Part shown: in pieces, positions 1 to 7,493 of the stretch
Position numbering within the stretch: position 1 is the stretch's first letter
Layout: each line of letters starts with the position of its first letter
Assembly (NCBI GenBank): GCA_030430515.1
Contig: JAUIKX010000118.1
Span: 1 to 10,118, forward strand
Source of the DNA: Gammaproteobacteria bacterium
GTDB taxonomy: Bacteria > Pseudomonadota > Gammaproteobacteria > Pseudomonadales > Azotimanducaceae
Direction of reading: 5' to 3'
DNA: 10,118 bases
Notes under the pieces: model-generated
Told to the model about the DNA's origin: nothing
What the model saw: the letters and a program-made list of their open reading frames with translations, nothing else
Database searches by the model: none
Made by a program: the position numbers and the translations under genes

Positions 1-648
1 ACCATTCCGTTGGAGGCCCACTTCCGCAAAGCCCGTCAGAGCGGCACGCTAGAGGTGATGGAAGTGGATGAGGGCATGTTGCAGCTCGGCCTCAAGGCGG
101 CGGCGTCCAGAATGCCGTTTCTACCCACCCGCGTCGGCTTCGGCTCGGATGTGCTCACCACCAACCCGCAGATCAAAACCATTCGCTCTCCCTACGACGA
201 TGGCGAAGAGTTGGTGGCCATGCCCGCCCTGCCGCTGGATATGGCGGTATGCCACGTCAACGAAGCAGATGTGAAAGGGAACTCCCGTATCTCCGGGCCA
301 GATCCCTTTTTCGATGAGTGGATCTGCCGGGCAGCAGAAACGGCCTACCTGACCACAGAGGAAATCGTCGAGACCGATGCCTTCAACGACCCGATGATCG
401 CGCTGCAGATGCCGATTGAACGGTCGCTTGTTGCGGGTGTTGCCCCGGCGAAGTGCGGCGCACACCCAACCTCCTGCGGTCCGGACTACGGCATGGATAT
501 CGCCCACATGAAGGCTTACAACGCCGCGGCCAAAGAAGGCTGGGACGCGTACCTGGCTGAGTATGTTCAGGGCGTGTCTTTCGACGAGTACATCGCGAAG
601 GCGGGAGGTGTTGATGCCATCGCCAAGCTGCCGCTGCCGGTCTTTTAG
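1..648 (+). CDS. ipdA: IpdA, α subunit of the steroid ring C hydrolase (COCHEA-CoA hydrolase), 5' truncated
   Basis: Class I CoA-transferase-fold α subunit. The reading frame is open from base 1 (T-I-P-L-E-A-H-F), so the gene begins upstream; 215 residues are visible. Relatives have about 290, so roughly 75-80 N-terminal residues are missing. The acidic stretch LEVMEVDEGM followed by GLKAAASRMPFLPTR (visible residues about 17-42) is typical of the family. In Mycobacterium and Rhodococcus, IpdA pairs with IpdB. Together they hydrolyse the last steroid ring of COCHEA-CoA to give MOODA-CoA, using the CoA-transferase fold for a hydrolase reaction; an IpdA glutamate is important there, and one of the Glu residues in the acidic stretch may be its counterpart. 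The stop codon TAG lies inside the ribosome binding site of ipdB, 8 bases before its start. The ipdB-ipdC-echA20 context separates this from an ordinary glutaconate or oxoacid CoA-transferase. Confidence 0.9.
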   Translation, partial: TIPLEAHFRKARQSGTLEVMEVDEGMLQLGLKAAASRMPFLPTRVGFGSDVLTTNPQIKTIRSPYDDGEELVAMPALPLDMAVCHVNEADVKGNSRISGPDPFFDEWICRAAETAYLTTEEIVETDAFNDPMIALQMPIERSLVAGVAPAKCGAHPTSCGPDYGMDIAHMKAYNAAAKEGWDAYLAEYVQGVSFDEYIAKAGGVDAIAKLPLPVF

Positions 649-652
649 GAGG
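647..652 (+). promoter_or_regulatory. Ribosome binding site of ipdB overlapping the ipdA stop
   Basis: AGGAGG, a full Shine-Dalgarno match, lies 4 bases before the ATG at 657 and shares two bases with the ipdA stop TAG. It fixes the ipdB start. The arrangement suggests translational coupling of the two subunits, which should be made in equal amounts. Confidence 0.85.
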
Positions 653-656
653 ATTT

Positions 657-1451
657 ATGAGCAACTTTTCCCTGGCAGAACTGTGTATCTGTGCGGCAGC
701 GGAATCTTTCCGTGGCGAGGGCGAACGGCTGATTACGAGCATCGGCCTCGTACCGCGACTGGCGGCGGGGCTCGCCAAGCTGACCTTCGAACCCGGCTTG
801 ATGATGACCGATGGTGAAGCGTATCTCGTGAGTGAGCCGGTACCGGTCGGTCCGCGTGGCGACTACCAACCGAAGATTGAGGGGCTCATGACCTATGAGC
901 GTGTGTTTGACCTCATCTACAAAGGTAAACGTCAGGCCATGGTGACCCCGGTGCAGGTGGATCGTTACGGGCAGATGAATATATCGGTGCTCGGCGGTAC
1001 CTACGAAGCCCCCAAGACCGCGCTCCTCGGCGTGCGCGGTTACCCGGGCAACACGGTCAACAACGCCAACGCCATGTTCATTCCCAGCCACGACAAGCGC
1101 ACGTTCGTTGATGGGGAGGTGGATATGGTCGGTGGTGTCGGCTACAACCCGGCACGCTGGCCGAATGGTGTGAAACCGCCGTTTCTCGACCTGCGCAAGA
1201 TCGTCTCGAACCTTGCCGTCATGGATTTCGGCGGCCCGCAAAACGCCATTCGCGTGGTGAGCCTGCATCCTGGCGTGACGTTCGAAGAGGTGCAGGACAA
1301 TACCGGCTTCGATCTCGCGCAGATGGAAGAACTGACTGAAACCCCGGCGCCCACCGAAGCGCAGCTCAAAGTTCTTGCTGAGCGGCTCGACCCGCACAAC
1401 CTGCGCGCAACCGTTTTCAAAGACAACCCCCCCGGCCGCCGGGCTGCTTGA
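657..1451 (+). CDS. ipdB: IpdB, β subunit of the steroid ring C hydrolase
   Basis: 264 residues, close to the family length. CoA-transferase family I β subunit, partner of IpdA in hydrolytic opening of the last ring of COCHEA-CoA. Visible family features are an N-terminal helix ending AAAESFRGEGE (residues 13-23), the strand FEPGLMMTDGEAYLVSEP (44-61), an internal YGQMNISVLG-like segment (about 104-113) and the glycine-rich VDMVGGVGYN. True class I CoA-transferases carry a catalytic Glu near residue 50 in a Glu-x-Gly setting. By eye, Thr51-Asp52-Gly53 falls there, so that Glu seems absent. This fits the known finding that IpdAB is a hydrolase and does not transfer CoA. The ATG at 657 has a perfect ribosome binding site. 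A run of seven C (1427-1433) sits in the last codons, but the frame reads through cleanly. Confidence 0.92.
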   Translation: MSNFSLAELCICAAAESFRGEGERLITSIGLVPRLAAGLAKLTFEPGLMMTDGEAYLVSEPVPVGPRGDYQPKIEGLMTYERVFDLIYKGKRQAMVTPVQVDRYGQMNISVLGGTYEAPKTALLGVRGYPGNTVNNANAMFIPSHDKRTFVDGEVDMVGGVGYNPARWPNGVKPPFLDLRKIVSNLAVMDFGGPQNAIRVVSLHPGVTFEEVQDNTGFDLAQMEELTETPAPTEAQLKVLAERLDPHNLRATVFKDNPPGRRAA

Positions 1452-1455
1452 GGAG
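1451..1455 (+). promoter_or_regulatory. Ribosome binding site of the atypical crotonase
   Basis: AGGAG begins on the last base of the ipdB stop codon and ends 7 bases before the ATG at 1463. It decides between that ATG and the in-frame TTG at 1448, which has no suitably placed site and would overlap the binding site itself. Confidence 0.8.
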
Positions 1456-1462
1456 AGAAGAC

Positions 1463-2392
1463 ATGGCCGAAGAACAGCTCGAACTGAATCTGGAACTGGC
1501 ACCCCGCGTGGACGCGGACATCGTCTACGAAGAGGACGAGCCCATTCTCTACGAGGTGCGCAATTACGTCGCGTACATCACGCTGAACCGTCCGACCCTT
1601 CACAATGCTCAAAACAGCCAGATGCTCTATGCGCTGGACGACGCTTTTGCTCGAGCTGTCGATGACGATGCGGTGCGTGCCATCGTTTTGCGCTCCAACG
1701 GCAAGCATTTCTCCCAGGGTCACGATATCGGTACGCCGGGGCGGGATTTCGAGAAACCCATGGATCGACGGCTCATGTGGTACGACCACACCAACAAACC
1801 CGGTGCCGAAAAGGCCTTTGCGCGTGAGCAGGAGATTTATCTCGGCATGTGCAAACGGTGGCGTGCCATTCCCAAAGCGACCATTGCACAGGTGCACAAA
1901 GGTTGTATCGCCGGCGGACTGATGCTGGCCTGGGTCTGCGACCTGATCGTTGCTTCGGATGACGCGTTTTTCCAGGACCCGGTGCTGACCATGGGCTTTC
2001 CCGGCGTAGAGTACTTCGCGCATGTTCACGAAATGAATGTTCGCGTGGCCAAGGAGTTCCTCTTGCTGGGGGAGCGAATGAGCGCCGCTCGCGCCTATGA
2101 CGTCGGTATGGTCAATCGTGTTGTGCCACGGGCAGAGCTCGATGAGACCGTCGCTGCGATGGCGGAACGTATCGCCCGTCAGCCTCGTCTGGGCGTGGCG
2201 CTGACAAAGCAGGTCTGCAATCACATCGAAGAACTGCAGGGCAAGAGCACGGGCATGGACGCAGCGTTCGGCTACCATCACTTCGCCCATGCGCAGAATT
2301 CACTCGTCAAAGGTGACTACATCGCTGGGCATGACCTGAAGAGCATGGCGGCGTCGAACAGGTCCTCCAGTCAGGACAAGTCGAGCGCGTGA
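1463..2392 (+). CDS. Crotonase-superfamily protein (enoyl-CoA hydratase-like), long and lacking both hydratase glutamates
   Basis: 309 residues, against about 250-260 for a typical enoyl-CoA hydratase. An acidic N-terminal extension (residues 1-28) precedes the crotonase core, and a Ser-rich tail closes it. The core begins at VAYITLNRP (36-44). The oxyanion-hole segments are present: HFSQGHDIG (82-90) and CIAGGLMLAWVCD (148-160). An insertion at about 91-128 carries MWYDHTNKPG. Alignment by eye to rat mitochondrial hydratase puts Met154 and Val174 at the two catalytic Glu positions (144 and 164 there), so ordinary water addition is doubtful. Similar long crotonases occur in actinobacteria, but I cannot name one with a proven substrate. 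It sits between ipdB and ipdC and overlaps ipdC by 4 bases, so a role in ring C/D breakdown is likely. Hydrolase, isomerase or lyase activity are all possible. The family call is sure; the reaction is open. Confidence 0.88.
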   Translation: MAEEQLELNLELAPRVDADIVYEEDEPILYEVRNYVAYITLNRPTLHNAQNSQMLYALDDAFARAVDDDAVRAIVLRSNGKHFSQGHDIGTPGRDFEKPMDRRLMWYDHTNKPGAEKAFAREQEIYLGMCKRWRAIPKATIAQVHKGCIAGGLMLAWVCDLIVASDDAFFQDPVLTMGFPGVEYFAHVHEMNVRVAKEFLLLGERMSAARAYDVGMVNRVVPRAELDETVAAMAERIARQPRLGVALTKQVCNHIEELQGKSTGMDAAFGYHHFAHAQNSLVKGDYIAGHDLKSMAASNRSSSQDKSSA

Positions 2393-3456
2393 AGACGGCG
2401 CTCACCCAGGCGCTGGGCTGCCGCTACCCCATCATACAGACCGCAATGGGGTGGGTGGCAACACCGGAGCTGGTCAAGGCCAGCGTCGGTGCCGGGGCGT
2501 TCGGTTTTCTGGCTGCGGCGGTGATGACACCAGAGGAATGCGAGGCCGCCATTGTCGACATCAAGTCGCACACGGATGCACCTTTCGGAGTCAACGTGCA
2601 TTCCTTTCAGGCGGGTATTGATCGAATCATCGATGCGTGCATCGATCATGAGGTGGCGGCAATTTCCTATGGCCGCGCGCCTTCGGCAAAGCTGATCGAG
2701 AAGGTAAAAGCCAAGGGCGTCCTTTGCGTCCCGACCATTGGTGCGGGGAAGCATGCGGCCAAAGCGGTAGCGCTCGGTGCTGATGTGCTCGTCTGTCAAG
2801 GCGGCGAGGGTGGCGGCCATACCGGAGAGACGCCAACGTGGCTGTTGCTCGCACAGGTGCTCGATGCCGATCTCGGGGTGCCCGTGGTGGCCTGTGGAGG
2901 CTTCAGAGATGGTCGGGGTCTCGCCGCCGCGTTGACTTTCGGTGCCGACGGCATCGCCATGGGCACGCGCTTTCTGCTCACCGAAGACAGTCCGACGCCG
3001 CTCACGACGAAGGAACGCTATCTGCAATCTGACGTCACGCGGATCCCGGTGTCTACGAAACTTGATGGCCTGCCGCAACGCATGATCATGAACAATCGCC
3101 TCGAGGATCTGGAGCGCTCCAGCGCTCTGGGCATGCTCGTTCGAGCCATCGCCAACGGCTGGCGTTTCAAAAGCCACATGGAGGCGAGCTGGATGGAGAT
3201 TCTCACCGCTGCCTGGAAGATGGCGCGAGGGACGGAGCTAACCCTCGGGCAGACGCTGATGGCGGCCAACGCGCCCATGATCATTCAGAAAGCCATGGTC
3301 GAAGGCCGCCCCGACGATGGCGTGCTGCCCAGTGGCCAGGTGGCGGGTCTCATCGACGACCTGCCCGATTGCGAAGCGCTGGTGCGGGAGATCGTCGCCC
3401 AAGCCCGCGCGCATCTGCACAAAGCAGCTGAGTACGGAGAGACTGATGCCGTTTGA
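2389..3456 (+). CDS. ipdC: IpdC, flavin-dependent oxidoreductase of steroid ring C/D degradation (nitronate monooxygenase-like fold)
   Basis: 355 residues, matching the mycobacterial IpdC length. The fold is the FMN-binding TIM barrel of the nitronate monooxygenase/2-enoyl reductase group. Visible features are PIIQTAMGWVA (14-24), GFLAAAVMT (39-47), FGVNVHSF (66-73), the phosphate-binding QGGEGGGHTG (137-146), CGGFRDGRGLAAALTFGADGIAMGTRFL (169-196) and a C-terminal SGQVAGLIDDLP. QGGEGGGHTG and the C-terminal motif are as I recall them in IpdC (Rv3553). In actinobacteria IpdC is needed to process 5-OH-HIC-CoA towards HIEC-CoA, the EchA20 substrate. The GTG start at 2389 overlaps the preceding stop (GTGA); the only upstream site, AGGA at 2373, is far off, so translation probably depends on coupling. 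The gene ends 11 bases inside echA20, whose protein likely takes the next step. An ordinary nitronate monooxygenase is less likely given the neighbours. Confidence 0.92.
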   Translation: MKTALTQALGCRYPIIQTAMGWVATPELVKASVGAGAFGFLAAAVMTPEECEAAIVDIKSHTDAPFGVNVHSFQAGIDRIIDACIDHEVAAISYGRAPSAKLIEKVKAKGVLCVPTIGAGKHAAKAVALGADVLVCQGGEGGGHTGETPTWLLLAQVLDADLGVPVVACGGFRDGRGLAAALTFGADGIAMGTRFLLTEDSPTPLTTKERYLQSDVTRIPVSTKLDGLPQRMIMNNRLEDLERSSALGMLVRAIANGWRFKSHMEASWMEILTAAWKMARGTELTLGQTLMAANAPMIIQKAMVEGRPDDGVLPSGQVAGLIDDLPDCEALVREIVAQARAHLHKAAEYGETDAV

Positions 3457-4201
3457 AACCCATATTGAAAATCGTGTGGCGGAGCTGGTCTTCAACCATC
3501 CGCCGGTCAACGCCTTCAGCGGCGCCATGTGGATGGAACTGCCGGAGCTTGTTCTGTCGCTCGGCAAACGACCGGACGTCCGTTGTCTGCTCATTCGCGC
3601 CGAAGGTCGCGGGTTCTGTGCTGGTGTAGATATCAAAGAGCTGGCCGACAACGCGAACGCCATTGTCGAGGTCAATAAAGGTAACTTCCTCACGTTCAAA
3701 GCCATACACGACTGCGAGGTGCCCGTGGTTGCCGCGCCCCACAGCTTCGTGCTGGGAGGCGGCATCGGTGTCTGCGGTGCTTCTGACGCGGTCGTCGCCG
3801 CTGACGACGCCTACTTTGCGCTGCCGGAGATCGATCGCGGCGCCATGGGTGGTGCAGCACACATGCAGCGCATGTTCCCGCACGCCATGGTGCGCGCGGC
3901 TTTCCTGACGGGTGGGCGCATCGACGCGGCCGAGGCTCATCGCGTAGGTGGTGTCGCACAGGTCGTGCCGCGTGATCAGCATCTGCAAGCAGCGCGCGAA
4001 TTTGCCGCGCTCGTGGCCTCGAAATCGCGTGACGCGCTCCGTATCGCCAAGCAGGCGTTGAATGGCATCGAACCGTTCGACGTCGACAAGAGTTATCGCT
4101 GGGAGCAGGGATTCACCTTTGAGATGTATATGCACGAAGACAGCCAGGCGGCGCGGGATGCATTCGTTGAAACCGGCGAAGCGGCGAAATTCGAGGAGTA
4201 G
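3446..4201 (+). CDS. echA20: EchA20, crotonase-fold hydrolase opening steroid ring D (HIEC-CoA hydrolase)
   Basis: 251 residues, close to mycobacterial EchA20 (Rv3550). Crotonase fold with oxyanion-hole segments GFCAGVDIKEL (57-67) and FVLGGGIGVCGASD (101-114). The segments ALPEIDRGAMGGAAHMQRM (125-143) and DKSYRWEQGFTFE (214-226) resemble EchA20 closely, as I remember it. One hydratase glutamate is kept in LPE (Glu128), while the other position holds Gly108, so this is not a standard hydratase. The actinobacterial enzyme hydrolyses HIEC-CoA to COCHEA-CoA, opening ring D and supplying the IpdAB substrate. The ATG at 3446 has GGAG at 3436-3439 and lies within the end of ipdC. A longer open frame reaches up to 3317 but lies inside ipdC and has no binding site. 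The tight overlap with ipdC suggests coupled synthesis of consecutive enzymes. Confidence 0.92.
   Translation: MPFETHIENRVAELVFNHPPVNAFSGAMWMELPELVLSLGKRPDVRCLLIRAEGRGFCAGVDIKELADNANAIVEVNKGNFLTFKAIHDCEVPVVAAPHSFVLGGGIGVCGASDAVVAADDAYFALPEIDRGAMGGAAHMQRMFPHAMVRAAFLTGGRIDAAEAHRVGGVAQVVPRDQHLQAAREFAALVASKSRDALRIAKQALNGIEPFDVDKSYRWEQGFTFEMYMHEDSQAARDAFVETGEAAKFEE
4193..4198 (+). promoter_or_regulatory. Ribosome binding site for the GTG start of fadE31
   Basis: GAGGAG sits in the last codons of echA20 and ends 6 bases before the GTG at 4205. It supports this GTG as the true start. The resulting N-terminus (MDLHYTDAQNAFRQEV) also matches how acyl-CoA dehydrogenases of this type begin. Confidence 0.8.
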
Positions 4202-4204
4202 ACA

Positions 4205-5338
4205 GTGGATTTGCATTACACCGACGCGCAGAACGCTTTTCGTCAGGAGGTTCGTACCTGGCTTGCAGGCAACGTTCCTGCAAAACGGCTGCCTTCCTTC
4301 GATACCGAAGAAGGTTTCGAAGCTCATCGCGCCTGGGAGCGTAAGCTCAAAGAGGGCAACTGGGGCATGGTGACGTGGCCCAAAGAATATGGCGGCCGCG
4401 GTTGCGACCTGATTGAGTGGCTCATTTTCGAAGAAGAGTATTTCGCCGCCAACGCACCAGGGCGGGTGAGCCAGAACGGCATCTTCCTGCTCGGCCCGAC
4501 CCTGATGGAATACGGCACCGATGCGCAGAAGGCGCGCTATCTGCCGGCTATGGCTTCTGGAGATGAAATCTGGGCACAGGCCTGGTCTGAGCCCGGAGCG
4601 GGGTCGGACATGGCGGCCATACGGACGAAAGCAGTTCGTGAGGGTGACACTTACGTGATCAACGGTCAGAAGATCTGGTCGTCGCGGGCGGTGTTTGCTG
4701 ACTGGTGTTTCGGCCTCTTTCGCACGGATCCCGACAGCGCTCGCCACAAAGGTCTGTCCATGATCCTGCTGCCCCTGAACTCTCCCGGCGTGACGATACG
4801 CCCCATCGCCCAGCTTGACGGCGACCCGGGCTTTGCCGAGATCTTTTTCGATGACGTTCGGGTGCCTTCTGAGAATCTTCTGGGGCCGGAGCACGGCGGC
4901 TGGGGTGTGGCCATGGCGACTGCCGGCTTCGAGCGCGGTCTGATGCTCCGTTCGCCGGCGCGTTTTCAGCGCACGGCGGAAAAACTGCTGGCGCTTTACC
5001 GTGAAAATGAAGACACCGCGTCGCCCGCAACCCGCGCTGCGGTGACGCAGGCTTGGATGGATGCTCAGGCCTACTGCTACTCCACCTACATGACGGCGAG
5101 CAAACTCATGAATGGTGGTGCGGTAGGCCCCGAAACAAGCTGCAACAAAGTCTTCTGGTCGGAGCTCGATCGCGCGATGCATCGGGCAGCATTGTCTCTG
5201 TCCGGTGCAGCAGCGGAACTCGACGCTCCATGGCTCGACGGTTACATGTTTTCGCTGGCCGGGCCGATCTACGCCGGCGCCAACGAAATTCAACGCAACA
5301 TCGTTGCCGAGCGGGTGCTCGGCATGCCGAGGGGTTGA
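4205..5338 (+). CDS. fadE31: FadE31-like acyl-CoA dehydrogenase, catalytic subunit
   Basis: 377 residues, the same length I recall for mycobacterial FadE31. Complete acyl-CoA dehydrogenase: N-terminal helical domain (1-120), middle β domain starting WAQAWSEPGAGSDMA (123-137) with NGQKIWSS (153-160), and C-terminal helical domain ending IYAGANEIQRNIVAERVLG (355-373). The Glu of medium-chain enzymes in that last motif is Ala357 here. A Glu at the helix G position, Glu243 in GFERGLMLRSPARF, is the likely catalytic base, as in the FadE29 and isovaleryl-CoA type. The motifs SLRSPARF-like (here MLRSPARF) and VFWSELD (316-322) point to FadE31 over FadE30. In actinobacteria FadE31 forms α2β2 enzymes with FadE32 or FadE33, thought to dehydrogenate MOODA-CoA. 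The partner follows 2 bases downstream. FadE30 function, on 5-OH-HIP-CoA, cannot be fully excluded. Confidence 0.88.
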   Translation: MDLHYTDAQNAFRQEVRTWLAGNVPAKRLPSFDTEEGFEAHRAWERKLKEGNWGMVTWPKEYGGRGCDLIEWLIFEEEYFAANAPGRVSQNGIFLLGPTLMEYGTDAQKARYLPAMASGDEIWAQAWSEPGAGSDMAAIRTKAVREGDTYVINGQKIWSSRAVFADWCFGLFRTDPDSARHKGLSMILLPLNSPGVTIRPIAQLDGDPGFAEIFFDDVRVPSENLLGPEHGGWGVAMATAGFERGLMLRSPARFQRTAEKLLALYRENEDTASPATRAAVTQAWMDAQAYCYSTYMTASKLMNGGAVGPETSCNKVFWSELDRAMHRAALSLSGAAAELDAPWLDGYMFSLAGPIYAGANEIQRNIVAERVLGMPRG

Positions 5339-5340
5339 CC

Positions 5341-6336
5341 ATGCGATTTCTGTTTTCTGAGGATCTCGAGACGTTGCGTGAAGGTACCCGCTCTTTTCTG
5401 GAGGGGCGAAACCCGGCCGAACGATTGCGTCAACAAGACAGCCCATCGTTATGGGGCGAGCTTGTGGAGATGGGTTTGCTGGATATTACCGACAGCCTGC
5501 CTCTTGCGGAATCAGTGGCTCTGTTTGAAGAGGTCGGTCGTGTGGCGCTGCCGGAGCCGCTGGCGGACACCGCAGCCATCGCTGTTCCAGTGCTCAGGTC
5601 GCTGGACGCCGCGGCCAAGCGAGCATCGACTTCCCGGGTAGCCGTTTGCCATCCCCTGTGTCCCTTCGCCAATCAGGCAGCAGACGCGGACCACATTCTT
5701 TACTTTGATGTCGACCGGGTGCTCCTGCTCAAGCCTGAGGAGGCGGAGCTGGCAACACAGGAAAGCATTGACCCCTGGCGGACCCTGAGCACCGTTCGAC
5801 CGATTGGTGGCGAAGTGATTGCCGAAAGTTCCGGCGCCAGCGACTTTGCGGCGGCGCTCGGCGCTGTCGCTGCCTCGGCTGAGCTGCTTGGGCTTGCCGA
5901 CCGGATGATTCGCATGGCCACGGATTACGCCGCAACGCGTGAGCAGTTCGGTAAACCCATCGGCACTTTTCAGGCGGTCAAACACCTTTTGGCCAATGCG
6001 CAGGTGAAGCTCGAGTTTGCCCGGCCCGTGGTCTATCGAGCTGGCTTTGCTCTGGAAACGCCGGGCCTAACCCGCGATATCGCAGTGGCGCATGCGAAAG
6101 TCGCGGCGACCGATGCGGCAATTTTTGCGGCCGAGCAGGCCATACAGGTACACGGTGGCATGGGCTATACGTTCGAAGCCGACCTGCATTTCTTCATGAA
6201 GCGAACCTGGGCGCTGGCGGCGATCTGGGGTAGCCGGGAACATCACCTGGGTGTCATCGATCAGGGTCTTTTTACTCAGTCAGTGGGTACGGGCCCGCAG
6301 AACAGTTTTCAACACAAAAAAGCAAACGGGAGCTAA
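5341..6336 (+). CDS. FadE32/FadE33-like acyl-CoA dehydrogenase, small partner subunit
   Basis: 331 residues, shorter than a full acyl-CoA dehydrogenase. The helical N-terminal domain (1-70) leads to a shrunken middle domain (about 75-160) that lacks the usual Trp-x-x-(Ser/Thr)-Glu-Pro-Gly-(Ala/Ser)-Gly-Ser-Asp motif. The C-terminal domain has YAATREQFGKPIGTFQAVKH (196-215) and the FAD-contacting QVHGGMGYTFEADLHFFMKR (269-288). No Glu stands at the helix G catalytic position (ALGAVAASAELLG, 172-184), so this subunit probably supplies FAD and substrate contacts while the upstream FadE31-like subunit supplies the base. This is the pattern of α2β2 steroid enzymes such as FadE28/29 and FadE31/32. 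The ATG at 5341 is preceded by GAGGGG (5329-5334). FadE32 and FadE33 cannot be told apart by eye, so no symbol is given. The longer in-frame upstream extension lies within the previous gene and is rejected. Confidence 0.87.
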   Translation: MRFLFSEDLETLREGTRSFLEGRNPAERLRQQDSPSLWGELVEMGLLDITDSLPLAESVALFEEVGRVALPEPLADTAAIAVPVLRSLDAAAKRASTSRVAVCHPLCPFANQAADADHILYFDVDRVLLLKPEEAELATQESIDPWRTLSTVRPIGGEVIAESSGASDFAAALGAVAASAELLGLADRMIRMATDYAATREQFGKPIGTFQAVKHLLANAQVKLEFARPVVYRAGFALETPGLTRDIAVAHAKVAATDAAIFAAEQAIQVHGGMGYTFEADLHFFMKRTWALAAIWGSREHHLGVIDQGLFTQSVGTGPQNSFQHKKANGS

Positions 6337-6338
6337 CG

Positions 6339-7493
6339 ATGCCGGAAGCCTACATTATCGATGCCCTGCGCACGCCGACCGGACGGCGACGAGGCGGACT
6401 TGCAGATATTCATCCAGCGGATCTGGGTGGCCATGTGCTCAAAGCGCTGGTGGAACGCAACGATGTGCCGGCAGACGATTACGAAGACGTGATGTTCGGT
6501 TGTGTGGATACCATCGGACCGCTGGCCGGTGACATCGCCCGCACCTGTTGGCTCGCCGCTGGACTGCCGCTGCATGTGCCTGGTGTCACCATCGACCGAC
6601 AGTGCGGCTCGTCTCAGCAGGCGGTGCATTTTGCCGCGCAGGCGGTCATGAGCGGAACCGCCGATGTAGTGGTCGCTGGCGGTGTGCAGGCGATGACGCA
6701 GATTCCCATCTCCGCGGCCATGCTGGCCGGCCAGGAGTACGGTTTTGGCGATCCCTTCACCGGCTCACCGGGATGGGTTGAGCGTTTTGGCGATGGGTTG
6801 GTTACCCAGTTCAACTCAGCGCAGATGATTGCCGACAAGTGGGGCATGTCCCGGGAAGACCTGGAGCGCTTCGCTATGACCTCCAACGAACGCGCTTTCG
6901 CGGCGATCGATGAAGGCCGCTTCGACCGGGAAATCGTACCGCTGGCCGGCATCGCCATGGACGAGACCCCGCGCAGGGGCACGACGCTCGAGGCCATGGC
7001 GGAGCTGAAGCCGCTTCAGGAAGGCGGCAAGATCACGGCTGCGGTTTCCAGCCAGACCTGCGATGCCGCATCGGCCATGCTCATCGTTTCGGAAGATGCG
7101 CTGAAACGCCACAACCTGACGCCTCGCGCTCGTATCCATCACATCAGCGTGCTGGCGGATGACCCCATCTGGATGCTCACCGCACCCATGCCGGCGACGC
7201 AGCGGGCTATGGAGAAAACCGGCATGAGCATGAGCGACATCGATCTGGTGGAAATCAACGAAGCGTTTGCACCGGTGGTGCTGGCCTGGCTGCACGAGAC
7301 CGGTTACGACCCGGAGAAAACCAACGTCAACGGCGGCGCCATTGCGCTCGGCCATCCGCTGGGTGCTACCGGTACCAAACTCATGACGACGTTGCTGCAT
7401 GAACTCGAGCGCACCGGCGGCCGCTACGGGCTTCAAACCATGTGTGAAGGTGGCGGGCAGGCGAACGTCACCATCATCGAGCGCCTGTCGTGA
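6339..7493 (+). CDS. fadA6: FadA6-type thiolase (acetyl-CoA acyltransferase) of steroid ring degradation
   Basis: 384 residues, normal for a thiolase. It shows the complete catalytic set: nucleophile Cys89 in DRQCGSSQQ (86-94), NEAFAP (307-312), His339 in GHPLGATG (338-345) and the second Cys369 in CEGGGQ (369-374). The N-terminus AYIIDALRTPTGRRRGGLADIHPADLG is close to mycobacterial FadA6 (Rv3556c) as I recall it, as is RYGLQTMCEGGG. FadA6 is thought to cleave the β-ketoacyl-CoA formed from MOODA-CoA, releasing acetyl-, propionyl- or succinyl-CoA units; the exact substrate here is inferred. The ATG at 6339 follows GGGAG (6328-6332) at 6 bases. The gene ends in a GTGA overlap with the next dehydrogenase. 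A general β-oxidation thiolase is the alternative, but the context and the family-specific motifs favour FadA6. Confidence 0.91.
   Translation: MPEAYIIDALRTPTGRRRGGLADIHPADLGGHVLKALVERNDVPADDYEDVMFGCVDTIGPLAGDIARTCWLAAGLPLHVPGVTIDRQCGSSQQAVHFAAQAVMSGTADVVVAGGVQAMTQIPISAAMLAGQEYGFGDPFTGSPGWVERFGDGLVTQFNSAQMIADKWGMSREDLERFAMTSNERAFAAIDEGRFDREIVPLAGIAMDETPRRGTTLEAMAELKPLQEGGKITAAVSSQTCDAASAMLIVSEDALKRHNLTPRARIHHISVLADDPIWMLTAPMPATQRAMEKTGMSMSDIDLVEINEAFAPVVLAWLHETGYDPEKTNVNGGAIALGHPLGATGTKLMTTLLHELERTGGRYGLQTMCEGGGQANVTIIERLS

Noticed and set aside
1427..1433. Run of seven C as a possible programmed frameshift or assembly error
   Set aside because: The ipdB frame continues for only a few codons to a normal stop, with the next gene properly spaced; nothing suggests a shifted product.
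1431..1443. Perfect inverted repeat CCCGGC-C-GCCGGG at the end of ipdB, considered as a terminator or attenuator
   Set aside because: The loop is too small, no T run follows, and the next gene's ribosome binding site comes directly after. It is probably a chance GC-rich palindrome in coding sequence.
1448..1462. Alternative TTG start for the crotonase
   Set aside because: It overlaps the Shine-Dalgarno site that serves the ATG at 1463 and has no site of its own.
645..2290. Long - strand open frames opposite ipdB and the crotonase
   Set aside because: They mirror the codon pattern of the + strand genes, have no binding site or domain, and no gap exists for a promoter.
3350..5446. A 698-codon open frame on the - strand across ipdC, echA20, fadE31 and the start of the next gene
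   Set aside because: It is antisense to well-supported genes, its translation is rich in Arg, His and Pro with no recognisable domain, and such long shadows are common in GC-rich DNA with strong codon bias.
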